From an uncultured Planctomycetaceae bacterium (GTDB taxonomy: Bacteria; Planctomycetota; Planctomycetia; Pirellulales; Pirellulaceae), in assembly GCA_903927685.1 (NCBI GenBank), contig CAIYOB010000755.1, forward strand, positions 1 to 12,640: a DNA stretch of 12,640 bases, in the 5' to 3' direction. This document shows positions 1 through 7,245 of this stretch, piece after piece. The translations under genes were made by a program, and so were the position numbers. The number at the start of each line of letters is the position of its first letter. The first letter of the stretch is position 1. The notes below the pieces were generated by a model that saw nothing but the letters and a program-made list of their open reading frames with translations, did no database searches and was not told where the DNA came from.

Positions 1-18
1 ACTCGACCCCAGGCACCC
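1..18. repeat. Edge fragment of a dispersed palindromic repeat
   Basis: The first 18 bases are the exact reverse complement of 12241-12258 (core GGGTGCCTGGGGTCGAGT). They are therefore one arm of the same repeat family as the larger copy at 12237-12333. The element is cut by the window edge. The rest of the stretch to base 63 holds no gene; it lies just after the stop of the ABC ATPase gene and shows no hairpin followed by a T-run. Confidence 0.7.
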
Positions 19-63
19 TAAAATTTTGGCCGTGACGCTGCACCAGCCGACGGTCAAGCTTGG

Positions 64-1218
64 CTACGCAATTTCCGCAGAACCCGCGGCTAGCGCCTGG
101 CGGCTCACCTGATGCGGACCTGCGGCTCGCAGCGACATCCCGGTGGCCGGATCGAACAGATGGGACTTGGCCATGTCCAGGGACACGTCCAGCGCTTCGC
201 CAACACCGGGTGCCGCATCGCCGGCCAGGCGTGCGCGCCACGCGTGCGGTTCGCAGCTCAGTTGCACGATCGTGTCCGCACCGCGCATTTGGCAGCCCGC
301 GACCTGCATCCGCAGCGACGCGTGCGAACTGCGACTGGGCGGGACGACGCGGACGTCTTCAGGGCGGATCCCGAGGACGACCTCGCGGCCGGACCACGCG
401 CCGATCGCCGGCCAACGCTGCGGCGACAGCGGCAGGCGGAGCGGGGAGCAGGCAAACCGCGGCGCGCCGTCGTCGATTTGCACACGGCCCGTCAGGAAAT
501 TCATCGGTGGGCTGCCGATGAACTCGGCCACAAAGCGATTGCGGGGCGCGTGGTACACGTCCTGCGGAGTGCCCAACTGTTCGAGCCGGCCGCCGTTCAT
601 CACGCCGATCCGCTGGCCCATCAGCAGCGCTTCCTGCTGGTCGTGGGTCACATGAATTGTCGTGGTGCCCAACTGTTGCTGCAGTCGCACCAGGTCGGCC
701 TGCAGTGTTTCCCGCCAGCGGGCGTCCAGGTTGCTCAAGGGCTCGTCCAGCAACAGCACCCGGGGTTCCCGAACGATGCAACGTCCCAAGGCCACCCGCT
801 GGCGCTGACCGCCGGACAGTTCCGCGGGGCGGCGCTGCAGCAGATCCTCGATGCCCAGCAGGGCGGCCGCCTGACGCACACGGCGCTCGGTTTCCGCTCG
901 AGGAAAACGCCGCAGGCGCAGGCCGAAAGCCACGTTCTGGAAAACGTCCAAGTGCGGATACAGCGTAAAGTGCTGAAAGACCATCGCCACATCGCGGGCC
1001 CGGGGAGCCAACCGGGTCACCATGCGGTCGCCGATCCGAACTTCGCCCGCCGTCGGCTCGTCCAGCCCCGCGATCAGCCGCAGCGTGGTCGTCTTGCCGC
1101 AGCCCGAGGGCCCGACCAGGACCAGCAACTCGCCGTCCCGGATCCGCAGATCCAGTCCGGCGACGGCCGGCACGCCGCCGTAGGTCTTGCTCAGATTTTC
1201 CAGGATGACTTCGGCCAT
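64..1218 (-). CDS. ABC transporter ATP-binding protein, UgpC/MalK (CUT1) type
   Basis: This 384-residue protein is an ATPase subunit that would power import of a solute, probably a sugar or glycerol-phosphate-like compound, at the inner face of the cytoplasmic membrane. Walker A is GPSGCGKT (36-43), the Q-loop glutamine is at 82 (FQHF where relatives often have FQNY), the signature LSGGQ is at 134-138, Walker B VLLLDE at 154-159 and the H-loop histidine at 192. After about residue 235 comes a MalK-like regulatory/TOBE domain with GIRPEDV (283-289) and HLFDP near 353. The length fits the UgpC/MalK family, with about 24 extra C-terminal residues. I chose the ATG at 1218 because the protein then begins at the usual family position (AEVILENLSKTYGG) and overlaps the rhomboid stop as TGATG, which suggests translational coupling. 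The open frame continues upstream inside the rhomboid gene but that is a shadow. No permease or binding-protein gene is visible, so the substrate is unknown. Confidence 0.93.
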   Translation of the reverse strand: MAEVILENLSKTYGGVPAVAGLDLRIRDGELLVLVGPSGCGKTTTLRLIAGLDEPTAGEVRIGDRMVTRLAPRARDVAMVFQHFTLYPHLDVFQNVAFGLRLRRFPRAETERRVRQAAALLGIEDLLQRRPAELSGGQRQRVALGRCIVREPRVLLLDEPLSNLDARWRETLQADLVRLQQQLGTTTIHVTHDQQEALLMGQRIGVMNGGRLEQLGTPQDVYHAPRNRFVAEFIGSPPMNFLTGRVQIDDGAPRFACSPLRLPLSPQRWPAIGAWSGREVVLGIRPEDVRVVPPSRSSHASLRMQVAGCQMRGADTIVQLSCEPHAWRARLAGDAAPGVGEALDVSLDMAKSHLFDPATGMSLRAAGPHQVSRQALAAGSAEIA

Positions 1219-2165
1219 CAGACCGGCAGCACGGGTGGTGCGGGCGCGGCGAGCCAGGCGACCAGCAGGCCGGCCGCGCCCACGGCCAGCATGACGCAGT
1301 TTCGCCAGGTGCGGGTGCGGCTCGACACCTGATCCAGCGGCTGACTGAGGATCAGGCCGCAGGCAAACCCGGCCGCCAGGCCGCCCAGGTGAGCCGCCAT
1401 GTCGATGCCGGGAATCGAAAGACCAAAGAGCAGGTTGTAGAACAGGAATGTGGTGCCGCTGTTCCGCAACCGGCCCAGAATGGACTTGGGAATCGAGTCG
1501 CCGCGCAACAGGGAAAATCCCATCAAGCCGCCGAAGGAGCCAAACACGGCGCCGGAAGCACCGGCACTCAAGACCAGCGGATTCCAGTACACACTGGCCA
1601 GACTCCCGAACAGCCCGGACAGCAAGTACAGAAGTAAGAAGCCCACGTTGCCCGCCAGTCGCTCGACCAGTTGCCCCATGTCCCACAACACCCACATGTT
1701 CAGTCCGATGTGGATGATCCCGATGTGAACAAAGGTGCAAGTCAGCAAACGCCACCATTGGCCGTCCAGCGTGAACGGACCAAAGTTCGCGCCCCAGTCG
1801 ACCAAGGCTTCGCCGCTGGGGGAAAACAGCGATCCGCTATCCAGGCTCAGCAAGAGAAAGACCGCGGCGTTGACGCCCACGATGGCGGAGGTGACATACG
1901 TTCGCGGAGTGACTTCGAGCAGCCGCTGCCAGAAGCGGACAATCGCCTGCTGGGGAGCCGGATTCCAGGCCACGGGTTGGCCATAGGGATCGTACGAACC
2001 CTGACGTCCCCCATCCGTTGGTCTGCCTTCCGGCACGCCTGCGCCGGCCTGGATGACGAACGGTTCGGCCAGCGACGGCGGGATCACTCGGCGGCAGGCC
2101 GGACAGGTTCCGTCGGCCTGCGGCATCACGGCTGCCCGGCAATGGGGACAAGTAATGACCAGCAT
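1218..2165 (-). CDS. Rhomboid family intramembrane serine protease with N-terminal zinc ribbon
   Basis: This 315-residue protein should cleave transmembrane substrates within the lipid bilayer. Residues 6-24 hold two CPxC pairs (CPHC at 6-9, CPAC at 21-24), a small cytosolic zinc ribbon ahead of a linker. The rhomboid core follows: WR at 138-139, an H-x4-H-x3-N motif (H147, H152, N156), the catalytic GASG with serine 204, and the AHLGG motif with histidine 259 as second half of the dyad. Hydrophobic segments lie near 91-108, 174-192, 200-220, 240-252, 255-275 and 288-306, so an extra C-terminal helix after the histidine helix is likely. A good ribosome site (GAGAGGA) sits 4-5 bases before the ATG. 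It starts 26 bp after valS and its TGA overlaps the ABC ATPase start. The family is certain from the dyad; the substrate is unknown. Confidence 0.93.
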   Translation of the reverse strand: MLVITCPHCRAAVMPQADGTCPACRRVIPPSLAEPFVIQAGAGVPEGRPTDGGRQGSYDPYGQPVAWNPAPQQAIVRFWQRLLEVTPRTYVTSAIVGVNAAVFLLLSLDSGSLFSPSGEALVDWGANFGPFTLDGQWWRLLTCTFVHIGIIHIGLNMWVLWDMGQLVERLAGNVGFLLLYLLSGLFGSLASVYWNPLVLSAGASGAVFGSFGGLMGFSLLRGDSIPKSILGRLRNSGTTFLFYNLLFGLSIPGIDMAAHLGGLAAGFACGLILSQPLDQVSSRTRTWRNCVMLAVGAAGLLVAWLAAPAPPVLPV

Positions 2166-2178
2166 GCAATCCTCTCTC

Positions 2179-2194
2179 TAGCCCCGCGGGGCTA
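2179..2194. repeat. Perfect 16-bp palindrome over the valS stop codon
   Basis: TAGCCCCGCGGGGCTA reads the same on both strands and includes the valS TAG. In the transcript it could pair as a very GC-rich stem with almost no loop, just ahead of the rhomboid ribosome site. There is no T-run after it on the minus strand, so it is not a typical intrinsic terminator. A role in message stability or in separating translation of the two genes is only a guess. Confidence 0.6.
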
Positions 2195-5100
2195 CCGCGA
2201 CGCCAGCTTCTGCAGATTTTCCAGCGCCGCCTGGACGGACGCTAGTTGGTCCTGCAACTGGGCCAGGCTTTCCCGCTCGTTTTGCACGACTTGAGGCGGC
2301 GCCTTTTCCACAAAGCTGGCGTTGGTGAGTTTCTTTTCCTTGCCTTCGATCTGCCCGCGCAGCTTCTGCGCCAGTTTCTCGTTGCGAGCGATCTCCGCTG
2401 CTACGTCGATGAAGTCTTTCAAGTCCACGTAGACTTCGGCGATGGGCAGCGTGATCGCCGCATGCGTCGCCGGGGGCGTCACCGCGGGTCCCCAACCGGT
2501 GGCGACGGCGCCGGCCATCGAAACGAAATAGGCCGCCATCGGCCGCAACAACTGTTCGGTGTCGGCTTCGCACCGCACGCCGAACTCGATCTGGCTCTTC
2601 GGTGGGATGTTCTGCCGGCTGCGAATCTCGCGCAGCGCGCCCAGCACCGCCTGGAAGCGGGCGAACTGGGCCTCGATCGCCGCATCCTGCCGCGCGGTGT
2701 CCGGCTGGGGCCACGCCGCCCGCATGATACTGGCGGCGGGCGTCTGCGGGTTCTCCAGTCCGCGCTGCGGAGCGGCTTGCGCCAACAGCTGCCAGATCTC
2801 CTCCGTGATGAACGGGATCATCGGGTGCAGCAGTCGCAACAGGACGTCCAACGTGTGCGCCAAGATCCGCTGCGCCGCCGGCCGCTGGGCTTCGTCCTGC
2901 ATCCGGTTCTTGACCATCTCGACAAAGAAACTGCAGAACTCGTCCCAGGCAAAATCGTACAGCGTGCGCGCCGCATCGGAGTAATGGTACGCGTCCAGGG
3001 CCGCCGTCACCTGCTGGGTGACCGTGGCCAACCGGCTGAGCACCCAGCGGTCTTCCAGCGTCAGGTCCGCATCCGTCACAGGCCCCGGCGTGTAGCCCTT
3101 GAGGTTGATCAGTGCGAACCGAGCCGCATTCCACAGCTTGTTGCAGAAATTGCGCGAGACCTCGAACCGTTCGCTGACGACCGGCCCGCGAGGCAGCGCG
3201 CGGTCCTCGTCACAGCGGGCCCACTGGGTCGAGAAGGCCTGGCCGCACTTGTCGCACTTGATCCGCGGCAACTCGCGGTTCTTCTTCGTCTGCTCGATCA
3301 ACGCTTCGCAATGCGGGCACTCGAACTGGACCGGCATCCGGACGTCCTGGGTCTCGGTCGTCAGGTGGGCCATGCCGAATCGCAGTGCGTCAGGACCGAA
3401 TTTGTCGATCACGTCCAGCGGATCGATCCCGTTGCCCTTGCTCTTGGACATCGTCTCGCCGTAGCCATCCAGGATCTTCGGATGGATGAAGACCTCGGGG
3501 AACGGCACGTCGCCCATGTTGTTCAGGCCCATCAGCACCATCCGCGCCACCCACAGCGTGATGATGTCGCGGCTGGTGATCAGCACGCTGGTCGGATAGA
3601 AGGACTGCAGTTCGGGAGTCTTTTCCGGCCAGCCCAGGGTGGAATGTGGCCAGAGCGCCGAACTGAACCAGGTGTCCAGGACGTCGTCCTCCTGCCGCAA
3701 TCCGGCCGCTTCCAGCATCCGCTCGGCTTCCTCGTGGCCCGGGGCAACGCAGACGTAAATGGTCTTTTCGCCGTCGCCAGGCCCCTCGACGACCTGGGCC
3801 GCCAGGTAAGCCTGGCCCGGAGGCTGAACCACGTCGTTGAGACTCGTGGAAGCGGGGACGCCGATCCGCGTCTGCAGTCCGGCGATCTCGTCCGGCGTGC
3901 CCGCGCAAGACCAGACCGGGATCTGATGCCCCCACCACAGCTGCCGGCTGACGGGCCAGTCGCGTTTCTCGCTGAGCCAGTCGAGGTAGCCCTTGGTGTA
4001 GCGTTCCGGGAAGATCTTGACGCGGCCGTCCGTCACGGCCTGCATGGCCGCCTGGGCCAGCCGGTCCATCCTGACGAACCACTGGTCGGCCAGGTACGGC
4101 TCGATCGGTGTCTTGCTGCGGTCGGAGTGCGCCAAGTCGATCAGGCGGTCCTCGACGGCCACCATCAGCCCCAACGCTTCCAGGTCCGTGACCACCTGCT
4201 TGCGGGCGACCAGCACGGTCAGCCCCTGGTACTTGCCGGCGTTGGCGTTCAGCGTCCCGTTGGGATTGAGGATGTTGACCATCGGCAAGTTCTGCCGCTT
4301 GCCGACGTCGTAGTCGTTGGCATCATGGGCCGGCGTAATCTTGACGCAGCCGCTGCCCAGTTCCGGCTTGGCCCACTCGTCCGCCACCAGCGGAATCTCG
4401 CGGTTGACCAGCGGCAGCAGCAGCTTGCGGCCCGCCAGGGCCATGTCGCGCAGCTGCTCCAACTGCGGCAGATGCGTCTGGCGGCGCTGGCGAACGGCGT
4501 CGAGTTCTTTCTGAATGTCCTCCCGTTCCTTGGCCGGCGCCTTGGCCAATCTCTCCAGCAGATCCGCTTCGGCGGCGTCGAGCGCCGCGGCCGGATTGGG
4601 ATGCACGGCCACGGCCGTATCGCCCAGCATGGTCTCGGGCCGCGTGGTGGCGATGGTCACGTGCGTCGGCTCGCCGGGCTGCGGGTCGATCACCGGGTAT
4701 TGGAAGTGCCAGAAGTGGCCCTTGACTTCCTCGTGGAAGACCTCGTCGTCGCTGACCGCCGTCTGCAGGAACGTGTCCCAGTTGACCAGCCGTTTGCCGC
4801 GGTAGATCAGGCCCTGGCGATACAAGTCGAAGAAGGTGCTGCGGACCGCGCGGGCGCAGACGTCGTCCAGCGTGAACCGGGTCCGCCGCCAATCGCAACT
4901 GCAGCCCATCTGCTTCAGCTGGCCCAGGATGCGAGTCTCGTATTGAGCCTTCCACTGCCAGATCCGCTCGACCAGCTTCTCGCGGCCCAAGTCGTGGCGC
5001 GTCAGGTTGTCCTCGTCCTTCAGCCGCCGCTCGACCACCGCCTGGGTCGCAATCCCGGCGTGATCGGTGCCGGGCATCCAAAGCGCCTCGAAGCCCTGCA

Positions 5101-5329
5101 TGCGCTTCATCCGAATCAGGATGTCCTGCAGCGTGTTGTTCAGGGCGTGGCCCAGGTGCAACGCGCCGGTCACGTTGGGCGGCGGGATGACAATCGTGTA
5201 GGGAGGGCGGCCCGAGTTGGGTTCGGCCCGAAAGAAGCCTTGCGACTCCCACCAGGCATACAGCCGCGGCCGAGCCTCGGCATAGTCAAAGCGATTGGGC
5301 AGCGATTCGGGCGAAAACGTGGCAGTCAT
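2192..5329 (-). CDS. valS: Valyl-tRNA synthetase
   Basis: This cytosolic class I enzyme joins valine to tRNA-Val and edits mischarged threonine. The HIGH motif is HLGH at 58-61, preceded by PPPNVTGALHLGH as is usual for ValRS, and the KMSKS motif is TMSKS at 626-630. The editing (CP1) domain shows TTRPETMLGD (228-237) and GSGCVKITPAHDANDYDVG (325-343). An anticodon-binding domain spans roughly 720-880, and a C-terminal coiled-coil tRNA-binding arm about 975-1045. At 1045 residues it is longer than the usual 880-950. Extra material includes a charged helical insert in CP1 (about 246-300), a longer segment before the DTWFSS motif (about 475-545), and a zinc ribbon with Cys 671/674 and 692/695 just after KMSKS. 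The ATG at 5329 fits the N-terminus of the family but has no clear ribosome site. It lies 74 bp after cimA with no visible terminator between, so it probably shares that transcript. Confidence 0.97.
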   Translation of the reverse strand: MTATFSPESLPNRFDYAEARPRLYAWWESQGFFRAEPNSGRPPYTIVIPPPNVTGALHLGHALNNTLQDILIRMKRMQGFEALWMPGTDHAGIATQAVVERRLKDEDNLTRHDLGREKLVERIWQWKAQYETRILGQLKQMGCSCDWRRTRFTLDDVCARAVRSTFFDLYRQGLIYRGKRLVNWDTFLQTAVSDDEVFHEEVKGHFWHFQYPVIDPQPGEPTHVTIATTRPETMLGDTAVAVHPNPAAALDAAEADLLERLAKAPAKEREDIQKELDAVRQRRQTHLPQLEQLRDMALAGRKLLLPLVNREIPLVADEWAKPELGSGCVKITPAHDANDYDVGKRQNLPMVNILNPNGTLNANAGKYQGLTVLVARKQVVTDLEALGLMVAVEDRLIDLAHSDRSKTPIEPYLADQWFVRMDRLAQAAMQAVTDGRVKIFPERYTKGYLDWLSEKRDWPVSRQLWWGHQIPVWSCAGTPDEIAGLQTRIGVPASTSLNDVVQPPGQAYLAAQVVEGPGDGEKTIYVCVAPGHEEAERMLEAAGLRQEDDVLDTWFSSALWPHSTLGWPEKTPELQSFYPTSVLITSRDIITLWVARMVLMGLNNMGDVPFPEVFIHPKILDGYGETMSKSKGNGIDPLDVIDKFGPDALRFGMAHLTTETQDVRMPVQFECPHCEALIEQTKKNRELPRIKCDKCGQAFSTQWARCDEDRALPRGPVVSERFEVSRNFCNKLWNAARFALINLKGYTPGPVTDADLTLEDRWVLSRLATVTQQVTAALDAYHYSDAARTLYDFAWDEFCSFFVEMVKNRMQDEAQRPAAQRILAHTLDVLLRLLHPMIPFITEEIWQLLAQAAPQRGLENPQTPAASIMRAAWPQPDTARQDAAIEAQFARFQAVLGALREIRSRQNIPPKSQIEFGVRCEADTEQLLRPMAAYFVSMAGAVATGWGPAVTPPATHAAITLPIAEVYVDLKDFIDVAAEIARNEKLAQKLRGQIEGKEKKLTNASFVEKAPPQVVQNERESLAQLQDQLASVQAALENLQKLASR

Positions 5330-5403
5330 GGCGAATTAACCAGCGTGTCGTGGATGGTTGTTGAGTTGCGAGATCTATCGTGCGCCGAGCAGCGGGGGGC
5401 GGT

Positions 5404-6990
5404 TCACTTTGGCGGCGTGGCCACCTGGTCCTTGTACAGTTTGTATTCAATCGCGTCGACCAACGCCATCCAGCTGGCTTCGATGACGTTTTCACTGACG
5501 CCGACGGTGCCCCACACGTCATGTTCGTCGCGGCTCTCGATGAACACGCGGATCCGGGCGGCGGTGCCGGCTTCCGAGTTGACCACGCGAACCTTGTAAT
5601 CGACCAGGGACATCTTCCGCAAGCTGGGAAAGCTGCCGTTCAACGCTTTGCGGAGCGCCGCGTCCAAGGCGTTCACCGGGCCGTCGCCTTCGGCCACTTC
5701 GTGCCGCAGTTCGCGGTGCACCCGGAGCTTGACCGTGGCCTCGGTGACGACGTCCTGCCCGTCGTGGGCGGCGACCGAAACATGGTACTTGACGCGGTCA
5801 AAATGGGGCGTGAATGTGCCCATGCAACGCCGCACCAGGAGGTCGAAAGACGCCTCGGCCGCCTCGAATTGGAACCCGCGATTTTCCAGCCGCACGACTT
5901 CCGCCAGGATCCGATCCATCAGCGCTCGGTCATGCTGGATGTTGTGCTTCGTGGTCATGGCCGCGATGTTCGAGCGCCCGGACAGTTCGCTGACCAGGAT
6001 CCGCCGGGCGTTGCCGACATAGTCCGGATTGATGTGCTCGTACGTCCGCGCGTCCTTGGCGACCGCGTGCACGTGCATGCCGCCTTTGTGAGCGAACGCG
6101 CTCTGGCCGACGAACGGCTGGTTCGTCCGCAGGTTCAGATTGGCCGTCTCGTACACGAACCGCGACAATTCCGTCAGCCGATCGGGCGGGCGGCCGTCCA
6201 GGACTTGATAGCCTTTTTTCTTCAGCGCCAAGTTGGCGATCACCGAGACCAGGTCGGCATTGCCGCACCGCTCGCCCAACCCGTTGATCGTGCCCTGGAC
6301 CTGGACCGCGCCGGCGTCGACCGCGGCCAGCGAGTTGGCCACGGCCAGTTCGCAGTCGTTGTGACAGTGGATGCCCACCGGCACGCCGTAGGACTGCAGG
6401 CACTGGCCCGCCTGGCGGGTGATATCGGCCACCTCTTCGGGTAGCGTGCCGCCGTTGGTATCGCAGCAGATGACGACCTGCGCCCCCGCCGCGGCCGCGG
6501 CCTGGATCGTCCGCGCCGCGTATTCGGGATTGGCCTTCCAGCCGTCGAAAAAGTGCTCCGCGTCATAAAACACCTGCCGGCCCGCCTCGACCAGGAAGCG
6601 AATCGTATCTCCGATCATGGCTAGATTCTCTTCGAGCGACACCTGCAGAACTTGCGTGGCGTGGAAATCCCACGTCTTGCCAACGATGGTGCAGACCGGA
6701 GCCTGCGAATCGACCAGGGCTTTCATCCCCGGATCGTCGTGTACGGACATCCCGCGGCGACGAGTCATGCCGAACGCGCAGATGCGGGCCCGCTGCAAGT
6801 TCAACTCGCGGACCCGCTGGAAATACTCCGAGTCCTTTTCGCTGGCCAGCGGGTAACCGCCCTCGATAAAGTCCACTCCCAGTTCATCCAAACGCCGGGT
6901 GATGTGCAGCTTGTCCTGCAGCGACAGGCTCACGCCCTCGCCCTGGGTACCGTCGCGTAAAGTCGTATCGTAGATCTGGATGGAACGCAT
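5404..6990 (-). CDS. cimA: (R)-citramalate synthase
   Basis: This 528-residue enzyme condenses pyruvate with acetyl-CoA to citramalate, the first step of threonine-independent isoleucine synthesis in the cytosol. The N-terminal HMGL-like TIM barrel has DTTLRDG (8-14, with R12 and the metal-binding D13), metal ligands in GIHCHND (H208, H210) and GNADL (242-246). The segment FYDAEHFFDGWKANPEYA (141-158) and the opening GTQGEGVS separate it from 2-isopropylmalate synthase and point to the CimA subfamily. FAHKGGMHVHAV (299-310) lies in the linker region, and residues about 395-525 form the LeuA-type C-terminal domain that normally binds the feedback inhibitor. The ATG at 6990 has GAGG eight bases upstream. 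The gene is preceded by a leader peptide and attenuator rich in isoleucine codons, which independently supports an isoleucine role. A 2-isopropylmalate or homocitrate synthase is the less likely alternative. Confidence 0.93.
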   Translation of the reverse strand: MRSIQIYDTTLRDGTQGEGVSLSLQDKLHITRRLDELGVDFIEGGYPLASEKDSEYFQRVRELNLQRARICAFGMTRRRGMSVHDDPGMKALVDSQAPVCTIVGKTWDFHATQVLQVSLEENLAMIGDTIRFLVEAGRQVFYDAEHFFDGWKANPEYAARTIQAAAAAGAQVVICCDTNGGTLPEEVADITRQAGQCLQSYGVPVGIHCHNDCELAVANSLAAVDAGAVQVQGTINGLGERCGNADLVSVIANLALKKKGYQVLDGRPPDRLTELSRFVYETANLNLRTNQPFVGQSAFAHKGGMHVHAVAKDARTYEHINPDYVGNARRILVSELSGRSNIAAMTTKHNIQHDRALMDRILAEVVRLENRGFQFEAAEASFDLLVRRCMGTFTPHFDRVKYHVSVAAHDGQDVVTEATVKLRVHRELRHEVAEGDGPVNALDAALRKALNGSFPSLRKMSLVDYKVRVVNSEAGTAARIRVFIESRDEHDVWGTVGVSENVIEASWMALVDAIEYKLYKDQVATPPK

Positions 6991-7018
6991 GTTCGCGGCC
7001 TCGTGAGCTGTCGTTCAA

Positions 7019-7056
7019 TAAAAAAACCCTGACGCCCTCTTACGGGCCTCAGGGTT
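7019..7056 (-). terminator. Rho-independent terminator acting as the cimA attenuator
   Basis: Read on the minus strand, AACCCTGA and TCAGGGTT pair over 8 bp. One C/C or G/G mismatch follows, then a 4-bp GGGC/GCCC inner stem and a 6-base loop. The hairpin (7056-7025) runs straight into seven T (7026-7020). No complete gene ends upstream on this strand; only the short leader peptide does. The terminator sits about 30 bases before the cimA ATG, which is the placement of an attenuator rather than of a gene-end terminator. Confidence 0.9.
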
Positions 7057-7099
7057 GTGATTCTCGCTCGGATCGGTCAAGTACCTCCCTCAGGCCCGT
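7042..7099 (-). promoter_or_regulatory. Antiterminator pairing of the cimA leader
   Basis: Bases 7099-7087 of the minus strand (ACGGGCCTGAGGG, the last codons and stop of the leader peptide) can pair with 7054-7042 (CCCTGAGGCCCGT). The pairing is 12 of 13, with one G/G mismatch. The second segment is the 5' arm of the terminator hairpin, so the two structures exclude each other. This matches strands 2 and 3 of classical amino-acid attenuators. It was found by eye; free energies were not calculated. Confidence 0.85.
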
Positions 7100-7110
7100 G
7101 AAACGGGTAC
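7081..7110 (-). promoter_or_regulatory. Protector (1:2) hairpin overlapping the end of the leader peptide
   Basis: On the minus strand CCCGT (7107-7103) pairs with ACGGG (7099-7095) around a 3-base loop. An outer GTACC (7110-7106) and GGTAC (7085-7081) could also pair as an alternative closing stem. Forming this hairpin uses up the first half of the antiterminator strand. Its 5' arm starts right after the Ile-Ile-Ile codons, so a ribosome stalled there would cover it. Confidence 0.75.
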
Positions 7111-7161
7111 GATAATAATCGCGACGCCAATGCCAATCACAAGGCGGCTGGAGTCGAGCAT
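7090..7161 (-). CDS. Isoleucine/valine-rich leader peptide of the cimA attenuator
   Basis: This is a 23-residue open frame running from ATG 7161 to TGA 7092-7090. It contains VIGIGVAIIIVPV at residues 8-20. Five of the 23 residues are Ile, three of them consecutive (codons at 7119-7111), four are Val and two are Leu. Such runs of the regulatory amino acid are the hallmark of attenuator leader peptides. AGGA lies 9 bases before the ATG. A GTG at 7140 in the same frame is an alternative, shorter start. Its stop codon lies inside the antiterminator strand, as expected. It should act only through ribosome stalling when charged tRNA-Ile (or tRNA-Val) is scarce; the peptide itself probably has no function. 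Confidence 0.87.
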   Translation of the reverse strand: MLDSSRLVIGIGVAIIIVPVSRA

Positions 7162-7206
7162 CGTACAGGGTCCTGGGGGCTTTGGGGTGAACTTGGTCCG
7201 TCATGC

Positions 7207-7229
7207 GCGAAAAGGTACCCCCTTTTCGC
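7207..7229. repeat. Perfect 9-bp inverted repeat in the divergent cimA/DHPS-like region
   Basis: GCGAAAAGG and CCTTTTCGC flank five bases. The repeat lies 10-32 bases downstream of the expected start of the cimA leader transcript, so it would form a stable hairpin in that 5' leader; as DNA it could be an operator. No T-run follows it on either strand, so it is not a terminator. Confidence 0.6.
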
Positions 7230-7245
7230 CAACTTTGTCTCCCAG

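Noticed and set aside
112..1332. A 406-codon plus-strand open frame opposite the ABC ATPase
   Set aside because: It is antisense to a gene with every ABC ATPase motif, and the translation has the same composition pattern as other shadows.
1219..1758. N-terminal extension of the ABC ATPase frame into the rhomboid gene
   Set aside because: The frame is open by chance; the true protein begins at 1218 just before the conserved first strand, and the rhomboid occupies this DNA.
5330..5403. A possible T-box or second attenuator ahead of valS
   Set aside because: No terminator hairpin with a T-run, no specifier-like structure and no leader open frame were found in the 74 bp.
2246..5599. A 1117-codon plus-strand open frame opposite valS
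   Set aside because: It is the antisense shadow of valS in high-G+C DNA. Its translation is Arg/Gln/His/Leu-rich with no recognisable motif, while the other strand encodes a full ValRS.
5380..6444. A 354-codon plus-strand open frame opposite cimA
   Set aside because: It is a shadow of cimA with no motif, and it would run over the cimA-valS junction.
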